Of a stretch of DNA of 64,000 nt, positions 25,013 through 35,061 are shown piece after piece. Source of the stretch: Bacillota bacterium (GTDB taxonomy: Bacteria > Bacillota > Clostridia > DSM-8532). Location: contig JAEYOK010000045.1 of NCBI GenBank assembly GCA_023411795.1, positions 62,001 through 126,000 of the forward strand, written 5' to 3'. The notes under the pieces are model-generated. The model was not told where the DNA came from, searched no databases, and saw nothing but the letters and a program-made list of their open reading frames with translations. Made by a program: the position numbers and the translations under genes. How positions within the stretch are numbered: position 1 is the stretch's first letter; every line of letters begins with the position of its first letter.

Positions 25013-25840
25013 TTACGGTTTCTTTTTCAGAACTATAACATCTTCCAGACGCTTAAAATCTACCATAGGCTCAATGATTGCATAAGAATCATATTGGCCT
25101 TCATTGCTTATAACGCTTACTACTTTGCCGATTATAATACCTTTTGGATATATTCCGCCTATGCCGGAGGTCTCTACGGTATCACCCGGCATAACATCTG
25201 TGTTTGGTGGTATGTAGTCGGCTCTGCATAAACCTTTGCTTCTAAGTTCCACATCGCCCCTGACAACTATTAGATCCCTTGACTTAGAAAGTCTTGCGCT
25301 TACTGTGCTATCCATATCAATTATGGAAACTACCCTTGAACTAAAAAGATCTATTTTTGAAACTCTTCCCACCAGACCGTAGGCTGTAATAACAGGGGAA
25401 TCAGCCAATATACCATCTTTGCTTCCCCTATTGATAGTGAACACCTCAAACCAGTTTCCGGGGTCCTTGGCAATAATACTGCAGCCCTTAAAATCATATT
25501 CATCATATTGATCTTTAAAATCCAGTGCATCCTTAAGCTCTTTGTTCTCCTTAGTAAGCTTTTCTATATCCAGAATCTGTTGCTCCAATTCACTTATCCG
25601 CTGCATTAGCTCTTCATTATCGGCCTTGGTCTCTTTGACATCCTCAAAGTATCCAAAAAAATCACCAACTTTTTTACTGACAAAACTAAAAGCTTTCTGT
25701 AAGGGTGCTGCCGGAACACTAATAATATTACCGATTATGTTAACGCCGCTTTTTTCACTGAAGGACACGGTTGCAAGGGCGAGTAAAAGTACAACTATCA
25801 GCACAAGAATAAATATCTTGTTGGTTAAAATCCTCCTCAA
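25013..25840 (-). CDS. mreC: rod shape-determining protein MreC
   Basis: 275 residues. An N-terminal membrane helix (NKIFILVLIVVLLLALATV) is followed by a coiled coil (about 60-105, ETKADNEELMQRISELEQQ) and the beta-barrel MreC domain with VITAYGLVGRVSKID and MPGDTVETSGIGGIYPKG. It acts as an extracytoplasmic scaffold for PBP2. It lies between mreB and mreD. Confidence 0.95.
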   Translation of the reverse strand: MRRILTNKIFILVLIVVLLLALATVSFSEKSGVNIIGNIISVPAAPLQKAFSFVSKKVGDFFGYFEDVKETKADNEELMQRISELEQQILDIEKLTKENKELKDALDFKDQYDEYDFKGCSIIAKDPGNWFEVFTINRGSKDGILADSPVITAYGLVGRVSKIDLFSSRVVSIIDMDSTVSARLSKSRDLIVVRGDVELRSKGLCRADYIPPNTDVMPGDTVETSGIGGIYPKGIIIGKVVSVISNEGQYDSYAIIEPMVDFKRLEDVIVLKKKP

Positions 25841-25871
25841 TGAGAGTCCCCCCTATGCACCTTTTCTTCCA

Positions 25872-26891
25872 CTATTTCCTCCTCGATGACAGCAATACAT
25901 TGCTCAGCGTTTCTATCTCTTCCAGTACTCTTCCAGTACCTAAAACTACACAGTCCATTGCTTGTTCGGCTATAAAAACAGGAATACCGGTTTCTTCGCT
26001 TATAAGCTTGTCCAATCCCTTAAGTAAAGCACCGCCTCCGGTGAGCATAATACCTCTCTCCATAACATCGGCAGCTAGTTCGGGTGGGGTTTTTTCCAAA
26101 GTAAACTTTATAGAATCCACTACTGAATTAATTGGCTCTCTTAATGCCTCGCGAATTTCCCCACTTGAAATGGTAAGCTCCTTTGGAAGGCCTGTTACCA
26201 GATCACGACCGCTTATGCTGTAATTTTCCTCATTCTCGAGAGGATAGGCTGATCCAATTTTAAGCTTAATATCCTCAGCCGTTCTTTCACCAATCATAAG
26301 ATTGTATTCTTTCTTAATATAGTGGATTATTGAATCGTCAAATTCATCCCCGGCAATTCTCAAGGAACGACTTACAACTACTCCTCCCAGAGAAATAACC
26401 GCAACCTCACTTGTTCCGCCACCAATATCCACAACCATACTACCCGAGGGCTCTGCGACAGGAAGACCCGCGCCTATAGCTGACGCCATGGGCTCTTCTA
26501 TGAGAAAGGCTTCTTTAGCGCCGGCCGACATAGCTGAATCCACCACGGCTCTTTTTTCAACCTCTGTAACCCCTGAAGGAACACAGATAACTACTCTTGG
26601 TTTTGCTAGAGGGCTATTTCCAACTGCCTTACGAATAAAATATTTGAGCATGCCCTGTGTGGTCTCAAAATCAGCTATAACACCGTCTTTCAGTGGGCGT
26701 ATAGCCGTGATATTACCTGGGGTTCTGCCAATCATCTGCTTAGCATCCAGACCCACAGCTAAAACCTGACCTGTAATATTATTAATGGCTACAACAGATG
26801 GTTCCCTTAAAATAACACCTTTTCCTTTAAGATAAACCAGTGTGTTTGCTGTGCCTAAATCAATTCCTATTTCCTTAGTGAATAATCCCAT
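25872..26891 (-). CDS. mreB: actin-like rod shape protein MreB
   Basis: A 339-residue bacterial actin. Phosphate-binding motifs are [13 protein letters not shown] near the start and [18 protein letters not shown], with the adenosine motif [13 protein letters not shown] near the C-terminus. ATG 26891 is preferred: AAAGGAG lies upstream and inside the longer open frame. First gene of mreBCD, downstream of maf. A second paralogue is at 41.4-42.4 kb. Confidence 0.96.
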   Translation of the reverse strand: MGLFTKEIGIDLGTANTLVYLKGKGVILREPSVVAINNITGQVLAVGLDAKQMIGRTPGNITAIRPLKDGVIADFETTQGMLKYFIRKAVGNSPLAKPRVVICVPSGVTEVEKRAVVDSAMSAGAKEAFLIEEPMASAIGAGLPVAEPSGSMVVDIGGGTSEVAVISLGGVVVSRSLRIAGDEFDDSIIHYIKKEYNLMIGERTAEDIKLKIGSAYPLENEENYSISGRDLVTGLPKELTISSGEIREALREPINSVVDSIKFTLEKTPPELAADVMERGIMLTGGGALLKGLDKLISEETGIPVFIAEQAMDCVVLGTGRVLEEIETLSNVLLSSRRK

Positions 26892-26949
26892 CCGTATTTC
26901 TCTCCTTTTAATCAACTACATACAATTAGTATGTCTTTCTTCTTGACTC

Positions 26950-27564
26950 TTAAGTACAAATGTTATTTTTCCAGGATAAAACCTCATGGCCTTCACGTTC
27001 AAGCATTCGTGACAGTCTGAACATGGGAAGACCCATAACGTTAAAATAACATCCCTCTATACATTCTACCATAAGACTGCCATAACCTTGAATGCCATAG
27101 CTCCCGGCTTTATCATATGGTTCCTTAGTAGCTAAATATCTATCCAAAAAACCTTTTGGATAGGAGGATATTTTTACATTTGTCAGCTCACTTTCAGTAC
27201 AGCATTTCATTGTATCGACATTTACCAATGTCAATCCGGTAATTACCTCATGCCAACGGTTTTCAATAAGTTTAAGCATCCGAAACGCATGATTTTCATC
27301 GGTTGGCTTTCCGAGAATAATCCCGTCAACCGACACCACCGTATCTGCACCTAAAATATAAGTATCCCCCGATACTTTACCTCTAATCTTCTTTGCCACC
27401 AATAACGCCTTTCTTTTTGACATCTCCATTGCATATTTCCCGGCGTCATTAAACCCTTCCGATTCTTCGATAATATTCGCAGGCATAATTTCGAATTCAA
27501 GGCCAATCAGCTTTAAAAGCTCAGTTCTTCGCGGAGAAGATGAGGCTAGTATTAATTTCAACAT
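26950..27564 (-). CDS. maf: Maf-family nucleotide pyrophosphatase
   Basis: 204 residues. Maf hydrolyses non-canonical nucleoside triphosphates such as dTTP/UTP analogues and has been linked to septum formation. Typical motifs are LASSSPRRTELL at the N-terminus, YILGADTVVSVDG and ILGKPTDENHAFRML. It lies directly upstream of mreB, as in many Firmicutes. Ribosome site AGGGGA. Confidence 0.95.
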   Translation of the reverse strand: MLKLILASSSPRRTELLKLIGLEFEIMPANIIEESEGFNDAGKYAMEMSKRKALLVAKKIRGKVSGDTYILGADTVVSVDGIILGKPTDENHAFRMLKLIENRWHEVITGLTLVNVDTMKCCTESELTNVKISSYPKGFLDRYLATKEPYDKAGSYGIQGYGSLMVECIEGCYFNVMGLPMFRLSRMLEREGHEVLSWKNNICT

Positions 27565-27895
27565 GCTTATCCCCTGATAAATTTTGTTTCATATTTCCTA
27601 AAAGTGTATAAATAATTGGCATATATTATAATATGTCTCATCATTGATTATACACGGACAAACGGTGCGATGGAATAAGAAAATGTGTATAAGTTTAAAT
27701 AATGGGAATAAACAATTTATATAAGATAAAAGTTTCGTCACAAGCGTAGGGTATTATCATAAATTGTTATCATAATTTGTTACTTCTCTTTTGACGATAC
27801 TATAAGTATAATATATATTAAGGATGCCCAGAATATTGGTTTAAATAACTGATTAACACTATTTTACATATAAAGTTTAAGAAAAGGAACAAGAC
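27565..27895. other. 331-base divergent intergenic region maf/mecA
   Basis: AT-rich sequence between divergent genes. It contains several TATAAT-like boxes and two near-repeats of AAATTGTTA/AATTTGTTA at about 27760-27782, but no clear -35/-10 pair and no gene. Confidence 0.4.
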
Positions 27896-28522
27896 ATGAA
27901 GATTGAAAGAGTAGGCGAAAACAAAATAAGGATTTTTGTAACCTATGACGATCTGGAAGAGCGTGATATCGATCTGGATGCGTTTAGCTATAATTCGCCT
28001 GAAACCCAGGAGCTTTTCTGGGATCTTATGGAACAGGCTGAAATCGAACTCGGTTTTGAGGCCCAGGAATCTCAGCTTTGTATAGAAGCAGTATCCGATG
28101 TGGATCAGGGCTTTGTTATTACTATTACAAGGATAGAAGAAGAGAGCGAATTCGAATCCATTCAGAAGTTTATAAAGAACCGCTATAAGAAGAAGGACCT
28201 GGCTATAAAAAAGAAGACAAATACTATTTGCTCCACAATGCTTATTTACGCTATAGATGAATTCGATGACTTATGCTTCCTCGCGTCTGAATTAAAACCC
28301 CTTTTTACCGGACGCAGCAAAGTCTACAGTCTTGAGAATGTGTACTATCTTGTACTTTCCTCAATTGAAAATAATGTCCTCAACCAAAAAAGGTTTGACA
28401 GCATACTCAGTGAATATGCAGACAAGATGACCAGCGTAGATTTCTTAGAAGGATATCTGAACGAATATGGCAAGCTCCTAGCCGCTGATGACGCCATATC
28501 CCTCTTTGCAAAGCTTAAGTAA
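27896..28522 (+). CDS. mecA: adaptor protein MecA
   Basis: A 208-residue adaptor that delivers substrates to the ClpC/ClpP protease. The N-terminal substrate-binding domain starts MKIERVGENKIRIFVTYDD and includes LFWDLMEQAEIELGF; the C-terminal ClpC-binding domain follows a charged linker (KNRYKKKDLAIKKK). AAGGAA precedes the start. It stands alone and ends at a strong terminator. Confidence 0.93.
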   Translation: MKIERVGENKIRIFVTYDDLEERDIDLDAFSYNSPETQELFWDLMEQAEIELGFEAQESQLCIEAVSDVDQGFVITITRIEEESEFESIQKFIKNRYKKKDLAIKKKTNTICSTMLIYAIDEFDDLCFLASELKPLFTGRSKVYSLENVYYLVLSSIENNVLNQKRFDSILSEYADKMTSVDFLEGYLNEYGKLLAADDAISLFAKLK

Positions 28523-28536
28523 GTGAATAACTAATA

Positions 28537-28562
28537 AAAAGCGTACGCAAGTACGCTTTTTG
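28537..28562 (+). terminator. terminator of mecA
   Basis: AAAAAGCGTAC-gcaa-GTACGCTTTTT is a textbook intrinsic terminator 15 bases after the mecA stop. Confidence 0.9.
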
Positions 28563-28916
28563 ATTTATGCGAAGTAATATTACTTCCATATGTTTAGCGG
28601 CTATGCCTGCAACGATTTATCGCTCCATGCCAACATCCTGTTTCTAGTCGCTTTCGCTCGCATCCCGCTCGCTGTAAATCGTTCGCATGCACGCCGCTTG
28701 AACACAGGGGGACGGTTCATCTGTGTTCATACTTTGATTAATGCGAAGTCGAGGTAATTGTGCCGTGAGCGATGTTAACTGGCGTCAGCGAAGCATGGAT
28801 TGCGTAGCTACGCGACTTGAATCCCGGACGGATTCACGGAGCGGCGCAGTTAACTCGCTCTACAGGCACCCTTAATATAATTATATTTTCATCGCATAAA
28901 TCAAAGTATGCTTCTC
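28558..28916. repeat. composite structured palindromic element between mecA and galU
   Basis: No gene is present. TTTGATTTATGCGAAGT (about 28558-28575) recurs as TTTGATTAATGCGAAGT (about 28733-28749) and inverted as TCGCATAAATCAAAGT (28892-28907). Element A (28596-28698) pairs AGCGGC/GCCGCT and AACGATTTA/TAAATCGTT. Element B (28760-28869) pairs GTGCC/GGCAC, GAGCG/CGCTC and GTTAACTG/CAGTTAAC, with inner hairpins GCGTAGCTACGC and GAATCC/GGATTC. A REP hairpin (28700-28728) lies between them. The right inverted copy overlaps the last codons of galU. Confidence 0.7.
28700..28728. repeat. REP hairpin, GAACACAG-arm type
   Basis: GAACACAG-GGGGACGGTTCAT-CTGTGTTC has the shared GGGGACGGT core but arms unlike the GAGTAAA type; both arms have changed together so that pairing is kept. 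Confidence 0.8.
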
Positions 28917-29761
28917 AGATATGCTTCGAAATCATCTTTTAGATCTTCTCTCTTGAGGGCAAACTCAACTGTCGCCTGCAAAAAGCCCAGCTTGTTGCCC
29001 ACATCATAACGTCTTCCTATGAAATCATAAGCATACATTGGTTCTTTTTTGGCCAGCTCACAAAGGGAATCAGTCAACTGAATTTCGCCGTTTTTTCCCG
29101 GCTTGGCATTTTCAAGATACTTAAAAATTGCCGGGGTTATTATGTATCTTCCCAATATAGCCACATCTGATGGTGCTTGATCGATATCGGGCTTCTCTAC
29201 AAGAGTTTTGACCTTATAAATTCTTTCATCTATTTGCTTACCTTCAACTATGCCGTACTTTGGCACGTCCTCCCGGGCTACACGTTGTACTCCCAGAATT
29301 GATGTTTGATACTCATCATAAGCATTTATCATCTGTTTAAGGCATGGGACCTTAGCGTCAACTATGTCATCACCAAGAAGTACCGCAAAGGGTTCATCTC
29401 CTATAAAGGCCTTGGCACAATGGATAGCATGTCCCAAACCCTTGGCTTCTTTTTGGCGGATATAGTGGATGTTACATAATTCGGCGATTTGCCTGACCTG
29501 TGCTAATAGACTCTCCTGCCCTTTTTTCTTAAGCTCTTCCTCAAGCTCTAATGACCTGTCAAAATGGTCCTCAATTGCCCGTTTTCCTCGGCCTGTAATT
29601 ATGAGGATGTCTTCTATTCCGGACGCTATTGCCTCTTCTATTATAAATTGAATGGTAGGTTTATCCACTATCGGGAGCATTTCCTTCGGCTGAGCCTTTG
29701 TTGCTGGTAAAAACCGCGTTCCTAAGCCTGCTGCAGGTATAATTGCTTTTCTTACTTTCAT
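28901..29761 (-). CDS. galU: UTP-glucose-1-phosphate uridylyltransferase
   Basis: A 286-residue nucleotidyltransferase making UDP-glucose for glycan synthesis. It has the nucleotide-binding GLGTRFLPATKAQPKE near the N-terminus, AVLLGDDIVD in the middle and VEKPD. AAGGAG precedes the start. Its last codons and stop lie inside the inverted end of the neighbouring structured repeat, so the C-terminus may have been reshaped by that insertion, although the length is normal. Confidence 0.95.
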   Translation of the reverse strand: MKVRKAIIPAAGLGTRFLPATKAQPKEMLPIVDKPTIQFIIEEAIASGIEDILIITGRGKRAIEDHFDRSLELEEELKKKGQESLLAQVRQIAELCNIHYIRQKEAKGLGHAIHCAKAFIGDEPFAVLLGDDIVDAKVPCLKQMINAYDEYQTSILGVQRVAREDVPKYGIVEGKQIDERIYKVKTLVEKPDIDQAPSDVAILGRYIITPAIFKYLENAKPGKNGEIQLTDSLCELAKKEPMYAYDFIGRRYDVGNKLGFLQATVEFALKREDLKDDFEAYLRSIL

Positions 29762-29817
29762 TGCATTTGCTCCTTTCGGATGCTTATCAGACGCTTATGG
29801 TCCCGAATATGATAAGG

Positions 29818-30417
29818 CTATATTTCTCTACGTCCCTCGAGAGATTTATATAGCGTTACTTCATCGGCGTACTCTAAATCACCGCCCACAGAGATTCCCT
29901 GGGCAATACGTGTGGTTTTAACCCCCATGGGCTTTAAAATTTTTGATAGATAAACCGCAGTGGCCTCACCCTCAACATTGGGGTTGGTAGCAAGAATCAC
30001 CTCTGTAATCTTGTTATGAGCAACACGCTTAATCAGCGGCTTAATATTTATATCATCGGGTCCCGTACCGTCCAGCGGTGAAATGAGGCCGTTTAAAACA
30101 TGATACAAGCCCTTGTACTCTCTTACTCTTTCCATTGCCACCACATCTCTCGGGCTCTGAACGACGCAAATAATGGTATGATCACGCTTATCAGAGCTAC
30201 ATATGCGGCAGGGGTCAGTATCGGTCAAATTACAGCACACCGAACATGTAGTGGTTTTACGCTTGGCATCAACCAAAGCTTTTGCAAAGCCCACAACCTT
30301 ATCATCAGACAAATTTAACACATGAAAAGCAAGCCGCTGAGCAGTTTTACGACCTATCCCCGGCAGCTTTTCGAACTCTTCAATCAATTTTTGGACCGGT
30401 AGTGCGAAATAATCCAT
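29818..30417 (-). CDS. recR: recombination protein RecR
   Basis: A 199-residue DNA-repair protein acting with RecO/RecF. It has the helix-hairpin-helix [14 protein letters not shown], a four-cysteine zinc motif ([16 protein letters not shown]) and a Toprim domain with [13 protein letters not shown]. Its start overlaps the stop of ybaB by one base, the usual pair. dnaX, often upstream of this pair, is not here. Confidence 0.96.
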   Translation of the reverse strand: MDYFALPVQKLIEEFEKLPGIGRKTAQRLAFHVLNLSDDKVVGFAKALVDAKRKTTTCSVCCNLTDTDPCRICSSDKRDHTIICVVQSPRDVVAMERVREYKGLYHVLNGLISPLDGTGPDDINIKPLIKRVAHNKITEVILATNPNVEGEATAVYLSKILKPMGVKTTRIAQGISVGGDLEYADEVTLYKSLEGRREI

Positions 30418-30770
30418 TAGAATAATCCCGGTATATTACCAAGGCCTCCTGTAAGCCCGCCCATTGCATTCTTGGCCATTTCATCGGCTTGTCTTAACGC
30501 TTCGTTTACAGCAGCCAAAACCATATCCTGCAAAGTTTCCACATCTTCAGGGTCAACCGCTTCCTTTGAAATACGAATTTCACGGATTTCCTTAGCGCCT
30601 GTTGCTACAACTGTGACAGCTCCGCCCCCGACAGTTGCCTCAACAGTCTTTTCTGCCAGTTCTTCCTGGGCTTTTGCCATATCCTGTTGCATCTTTTGTG
30701 CCTGTTTCATCAGGTTTCCTATATTTCCTCCCATACCGCCCATGCCCATGGGAAAACCACGTTTAGCCAT
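30417..30770 (-). CDS. YbaB/EbfC nucleoid-associated protein
   Basis: A 117-residue DNA-binding protein. The N-terminus is Gly/Met-rich ([19 protein letters not shown]), followed by the helix-strand core [20 protein letters not shown] and [19 protein letters not shown]. It is translationally coupled to recR. GAGGAGAAG precedes the start. Confidence 0.95.
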   Translation of the reverse strand: MAKRGFPMGMGGMGGNIGNLMKQAQKMQQDMAKAQEELAEKTVEATVGGGAVTVVATGAKEIREIRISKEAVDPEDVETLQDMVLAAVNEALRQADEMAKNAMGGLTGGLGNIPGLF

Positions 30771-31003
30771 ACTTTGCTTCTCCTCTTAACTTTAATACTT
30801 TAATACTATATTATTATTATTCCCAGTAAGTCACTTCTTGACTTTCCTGACGTTAATCATATTATAAATCATTTTTACTGCCTTTAATACCCCTTTAGTT
30901 TTTTATTCCAAATCATATAACTGATAAAACATAATGTAAAATGTGATTTGGCGCACATTAATTCTATCTAATTTTACATATAATATGCAGCATATTATAT
31001 AAT

Positions 31004-31019
31004 ACACTATATATCGTAT
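31004..31019. promoter_or_regulatory. possible NrdR box upstream of nrdJ
   Basis: ACACTATATATCGTAT resembles the NrdR-box pattern (acaCwAtATaTwGtgt), which represses ribonucleotide reductase genes. Only one convincing copy is seen, whereas boxes usually come in pairs. It lies about 45 bases before the nrdJ start. Confidence 0.45.
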
Positions 31020-31064
31020 GTCTTTGCTAAATTTGATCAATATATAGTTTTTGAGGTGGAGTTA

Positions 31065-33434
31065 ATGAAGATACAAAAGAGAGATGGTCGTATCGTTGAT
31101 TTTGATAAGAATCGTATTGTAAACGCGATTAACAAGGCTATGATTGAAACATTAGAAGGTCTTGATTCCAGCTTATCAAATCAAATTGCTGATTCAATTG
31201 CGAAAAAAGTTGAAGAGGACGGAGAAATAAAAGAAGTTGAGGAGATTCAGGACCTAGTTGAAGCTGCGCTTATGTCCAGCAACAGAAAGGATGTAGCTAA
31301 AAAATATATCCTTTATCGGAAAGCCAGAGCCCAGCAAAGAGCCGTTAGACAAAAGAACAGGCTCCTTGATGAGGACTTCCTTGCCAGCTACAAGCATTCG
31401 GTCAATAACATGAATCCTCTCGGAGAATTTGTTTATTACAGGACTTATTCCAGATGGATGCCAGATGAAAAACGGAGAGAGTATTGGTGGGAAACGGTAA
31501 GGAGAGCCGTCGAATACAACTGTGGTTTGGTAGATGGGGTGTCTGAACAGGAAGCAGAAAAGCTTTATGATAACATATATAAACTCAAACAGTTTCTGAG
31601 CGGGAGAACTCTTTGGCTCGGCGGAACTGAGATAGCCAATAGCTACGGAACCGGTAATTATAATTGCGCTTTTTGCATAATAGATGATTTCGAGAAGATC
31701 TCGGAACTATTCTATCTATTAATGATTGGAACAGGCGTAGGCTTTAGAGCTTTAAAATCGGATGTGGAGAAAATGCCTCCCGTAAGGACAAATTTCCGTG
31801 TAGTTCATGAATATTACAATCCTTTGCTGCCAAGTGAAAGGCAGGACAATACCTCTCTTTTATTTAAAGATGATGAAGTGAAAATTATAGTGGGTGACAG
31901 CAAGGAAGGCTGGACCCAGGCTCTTGATTTTTTCTTCACTATTCTTAACAGCCACAGGTACCAGAATATTCGTACCATTATCATGAACTATGACAACGTA
32001 AGGGCAAAGGGTGAGAGACTGAAGAGATTTGGCGGCACTGCCAGCGGTCATGAAAGCCTGAAGATTATGTTCGAAAAGATTACAACCGTTATTCAGAATC
32101 TTGGCAAGGAAGAACGTGTGTCCACCGGGCACACGGGTAAAGACAGATGTAAGCTAAGACCCATACATTGCTTGGACATCTGCAACATCATCGGAGAAAA
32201 TGTGGTTGTGGGTGGTGTCAGGAGAACCGCTGAGGTAGGCATAATTGACCCCAATGATGAAGAAAGCATCAGAGCCAAGTCAGGCTTATATTATTTGAAC
32301 GAACGTAAAGAATGGGTTGAAAACAAGGCCATATCCCATAGAAAGATGAGTAATAATTCTATTTTTTACGAGGCCAAGCCCACCCGGGAACAGCTCAGAT
32401 GGCAGCTCAACCAGATGAGACACAGCGGAGAGCCCGGATTTATTAATGCCGAAGCAGGTAGAAAAAGAAGGAGCGATTTCCAGGGAGTAAATCCGTGCGC
32501 AGAAATTCTATTAAGAGACCGGGGACTTTGTAACCTTACAACTATAAATGTAGCAGCCTTTGTTGGTCAGGATGGCCAACTTGATAGAGAGGGGTTACTT
32601 GAAGCGCAGCGCTTGTCGGTTCGTGCAGGTATTCGCATGACATGCCTTGAGCTGGAATTGCACAAATGGGATGATGTCCAGAAACATGACAGACTTCTCG
32701 GAATCAGTATGACGGGCTGGCAGGACGCTATGAGTGCTTTGAACTATAATGAAGAGCAGGAAATTGAGCTTATGGCACTACTTAAGCAAACCGCTCATCA
32801 GGAAGCATCTTATTACTCCTCACAGCTTGGGATACCAAAACCGCTGCTGGTTTGCACTATAAAACCCGAAGGTACACTTTCATTGCTTCCCGGAGTATCA
32901 AGCGGCCTTCATCATTCCCATTCACCTTTTTATATACGGAGAATAAGAATTAATTCAACCGATCCCCTTGTTAAGGTGTGCGAGAAGCTTGGTTATCCTG
33001 TGCTTCCTGAAAACGGTCAGAGCCTTGAAACATGCACTGTCAAGGTTGTGGAGTTTCCTCAAAAGTCCCCCGTTAAAAGAACAAAATACGAGGTATCGGC
33101 GTTAGAACAGCTTGAAACATATAAAAGGTTTATGCAACATTATGTCGATCACAATGCCTCAATAACGGTAACGGTAAAAAATGACGAGTGGGACGCTGTG
33201 GAAAACTGGCTGTATGAGAATTGGGATGACGTGGTTGCTGTGTCCTTCCTCGCCCTAGACGACAACTTTTATCCCCTTCTGCCCTATGAAAGCATAACGA
33301 AAGAAGAATATAATAAGCGGATTTCAAACATGAGAGCGTTTATTCCGTCAATGCTGACTGAATACGAAAGGGAAGAGTTCAGTACTGACCCCGGTGAATC
33401 AGGCTGCGAAAATGGTGTCTGCCCATTAAGGTAG
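31065..33434 (+). CDS. nrdJ: adenosylcobalamin-dependent ribonucleoside-triphosphate reductase
   Basis: A 789-residue monomeric class II ribonucleotide reductase, making dNTPs without oxygen dependence. An N-terminal ATP-cone (IQKRDGRIVDFDKNRIVNAI) is followed by the barrel with NYNCAFC, NPCAEI (radical Cys and Glu) and a second Cys 11 residues later in GLCNLTTIN. The C-terminal redox pair is SGCENGVCPLR. ATG 31065 is chosen because GAGGTGGAG lies upstream; a GTG three codons earlier overlaps it. It converges on the next gene with a 6-base gap. Confidence 0.93.
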   Translation: MKIQKRDGRIVDFDKNRIVNAINKAMIETLEGLDSSLSNQIADSIAKKVEEDGEIKEVEEIQDLVEAALMSSNRKDVAKKYILYRKARAQQRAVRQKNRLLDEDFLASYKHSVNNMNPLGEFVYYRTYSRWMPDEKRREYWWETVRRAVEYNCGLVDGVSEQEAEKLYDNIYKLKQFLSGRTLWLGGTEIANSYGTGNYNCAFCIIDDFEKISELFYLLMIGTGVGFRALKSDVEKMPPVRTNFRVVHEYYNPLLPSERQDNTSLLFKDDEVKIIVGDSKEGWTQALDFFFTILNSHRYQNIRTIIMNYDNVRAKGERLKRFGGTASGHESLKIMFEKITTVIQNLGKEERVSTGHTGKDRCKLRPIHCLDICNIIGENVVVGGVRRTAEVGIIDPNDEESIRAKSGLYYLNERKEWVENKAISHRKMSNNSIFYEAKPTREQLRWQLNQMRHSGEPGFINAEAGRKRRSDFQGVNPCAEILLRDRGLCNLTTINVAAFVGQDGQLDREGLLEAQRLSVRAGIRMTCLELELHKWDDVQKHDRLLGISMTGWQDAMSALNYNEEQEIELMALLKQTAHQEASYYSSQLGIPKPLLVCTIKPEGTLSLLPGVSSGLHHSHSPFYIRRIRINSTDPLVKVCEKLGYPVLPENGQSLETCTVKVVEFPQKSPVKRTKYEVSALEQLETYKRFMQHYVDHNASITVTVKNDEWDAVENWLYENWDDVVAVSFLALDDNFYPLLPYESITKEEYNKRISNMRAFIPSMLTEYEREEFSTDPGESGCENGVCPLR

Positions 33435-33440
33435 AGGATA

Positions 33441-34649
33441 TTATCTTTTCTTAATTATAAAGCAGCACGCCACCATTCGTTCCCGTCCTGCCGATGGGCT
33501 GTTGACTATCTCTCCCTCTATAATCATTTCGGAAGACGCGCCACCATCTAAATTGACGGCATCTTTGACGCCAAGCTCCAGAAGCTTTTTCGCCAGTTCT
33601 TTTAAGGTCATTCCGTCACTTAAGCCCTTCTGTCTGCCATCAACAACGATAAAAACCATGGTTCCGTCTTCCTTTATACCTATGGCAGTGCGTGGAACCC
33701 TGTTTTCCAAAGTACCTACCCATGTATCCGACGCAGGTGCAACAACCTCATAATCCTTTAAAATCCAGCTTCCGCACTCATAGCCCCAGTCAAAGTCAGT
33801 AATTATCTCGCCATCGCTAACTACATCATACTTTAGCTCCAGTTTCATGCCGGCTTTAATCAGCTTTTCAAGTTTGGCCTTGGCTTCGCTCCCAATTGCG
33901 CTTATTAAGAATCCGTCCTGAGGGATTTCATAGGAACCGCTTCTTAATATGAGACCTCTGACTTCTCCATTTGATACAACAGCATTCAGATGGCTTTTTT
34001 TAATTCTGTTCTTCGAACCATAGGAAGGTGTAAATACATAAATACCATTTTCTTCGGAATATCGATTGTAAAAAGGGATATCAAGAACAACGCCGTCACC
34101 TTCAACCCGGATTTTAGTCACGACGTTGTTTATAAACGCTTTTTCTCCTTTTAGGAACAATGCCGGATATCGTCCTGTAGCAGGGGTATATAGTTCCCCA
34201 TCGGCTATATAAAGTCCGCCCAGTAAGCCGTTGGAATGAGAAAAACCGGCATTTACCGTCGCATTTGCCTGCCAAGTATCGTTCATTTCACTTAAAAAAG
34301 CGTAGCCAAACAGATTTTTATGATGTGATGATACCGGCCTGACTAGAAGCTCAGGATTTGATGGGTCAACTTCAAGGATATGAATGGAAAGGTCCAGGTT
34401 TGGCTCATTTTCCTTGATACTATAATAAGTATAGAGGGGTTTTTGCTCTATGGGCGTTGGAGTTGGAATAGGCGTAGGAGTCAACGAGGGTATAGGAGTT
34501 GCAGTGTTTTCCTCATTAGACAGGTTATGCCCGTCCAATACCGGGAATTTTTCGGCAATGGCAGGGCATAAAAACCAAAGAGCAACTATTGTTATAATTA
34601 AGATAATAATTATCGAAAAAAATCTATTCTTCAACAGGTTCAGCTCCAT
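33441..34649 (-). CDS. phosphodiester glycosidase (NAGPA-like) family exported protein
   Basis: About 402 residues. An N-terminal membrane helix (FFSIIIILIITIVALWFLCP) is followed by a Pro/Thr linker (PIPSLTPTPIPTPTPIE) and a C-terminal NAGPA-like domain with TAIGIKEDGTMVFIVVDGR and VKDAVNLDGGASSEMII. Proteins of this family act on phosphodiester-linked sugars or exopolysaccharide. The start is ambiguous: ATG 34649 lacks a ribosome site, while TTG 34634 has GGAG nine bases upstream. The gene overlaps the end of the flgJ-like gene. Confidence 0.8.
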   Translation of the reverse strand: MELNLLKNRFFSIIIILIITIVALWFLCPAIAEKFPVLDGHNLSNEENTATPIPSLTPTPIPTPTPIEQKPLYTYYSIKENEPNLDLSIHILEVDPSNPELLVRPVSSHHKNLFGYAFLSEMNDTWQANATVNAGFSHSNGLLGGLYIADGELYTPATGRYPALFLKGEKAFINNVVTKIRVEGDGVVLDIPFYNRYSEENGIYVFTPSYGSKNRIKKSHLNAVVSNGEVRGLILRSGSYEIPQDGFLISAIGSEAKAKLEKLIKAGMKLELKYDVVSDGEIITDFDWGYECGSWILKDYEVVAPASDTWVGTLENRVPRTAIGIKEDGTMVFIVVDGRQKGLSDGMTLKELAKKLLELGVKDAVNLDGGASSEMIIEGEIVNSPSAGRERMVACCFIIKKR

Positions 34650-35046
34650 CAGTTTGTGTATCTTCGATCTCTGAGCCTTCTTTAACTGTCCCAATCTTAT
34701 AGGCTTTATCCATTCTTGCGCTTAGCTGCTTATACATCATATCGGAAATGCCCATGCCTCTTGTACTTCCTCTTTCCATAAGCTGCTCGTCAAGCATATC
34801 CTCAAACATGGTACGGGCGCTGCTCTTTTCAATAAAATCACTCTCGGGCACAGTCGCCTTCATTTGCTTATATAGTATTTGAAGCATAACAGACTCAAAC
34901 TCATTGCACGCTTCTTTAAGTTTTTCCTTGTCGCCTTCGTCAAATGCCTTCTGAAGAATGCTTTCGAATTCGGTCGCATCTGTCTGAGACTGGTTCGCCT
35001 TTATTGTATCTATCGGATTAATCTGTCCAAATCCATCGATTTTCAT
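34624..35046 (-). CDS. flgJ: flagellar rod-associated protein (FlgJ N-terminal type)
   Basis: A 140-residue protein matching the rod-binding domain of FlgJ: KLKEACNEFESVMLQILYKQMKATVPES and FEDMLDEQLMERGSTRGMGI. It has no peptidoglycan hydrolase domain, as usual in Firmicutes. It follows flgG after a REP pair, and its end overlaps the NAGPA-like gene. Confidence 0.88.
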   Translation of the reverse strand: MKIDGFGQINPIDTIKANQSQTDATEFESILQKAFDEGDKEKLKEACNEFESVMLQILYKQMKATVPESDFIEKSSARTMFEDMLDEQLMERGSTRGMGISDMMYKQLSARMDKAYKIGTVKEGSEIEDTQTDGAEPVEE

Positions 35047-35061
35047 GCTTTTCTCCTGATT

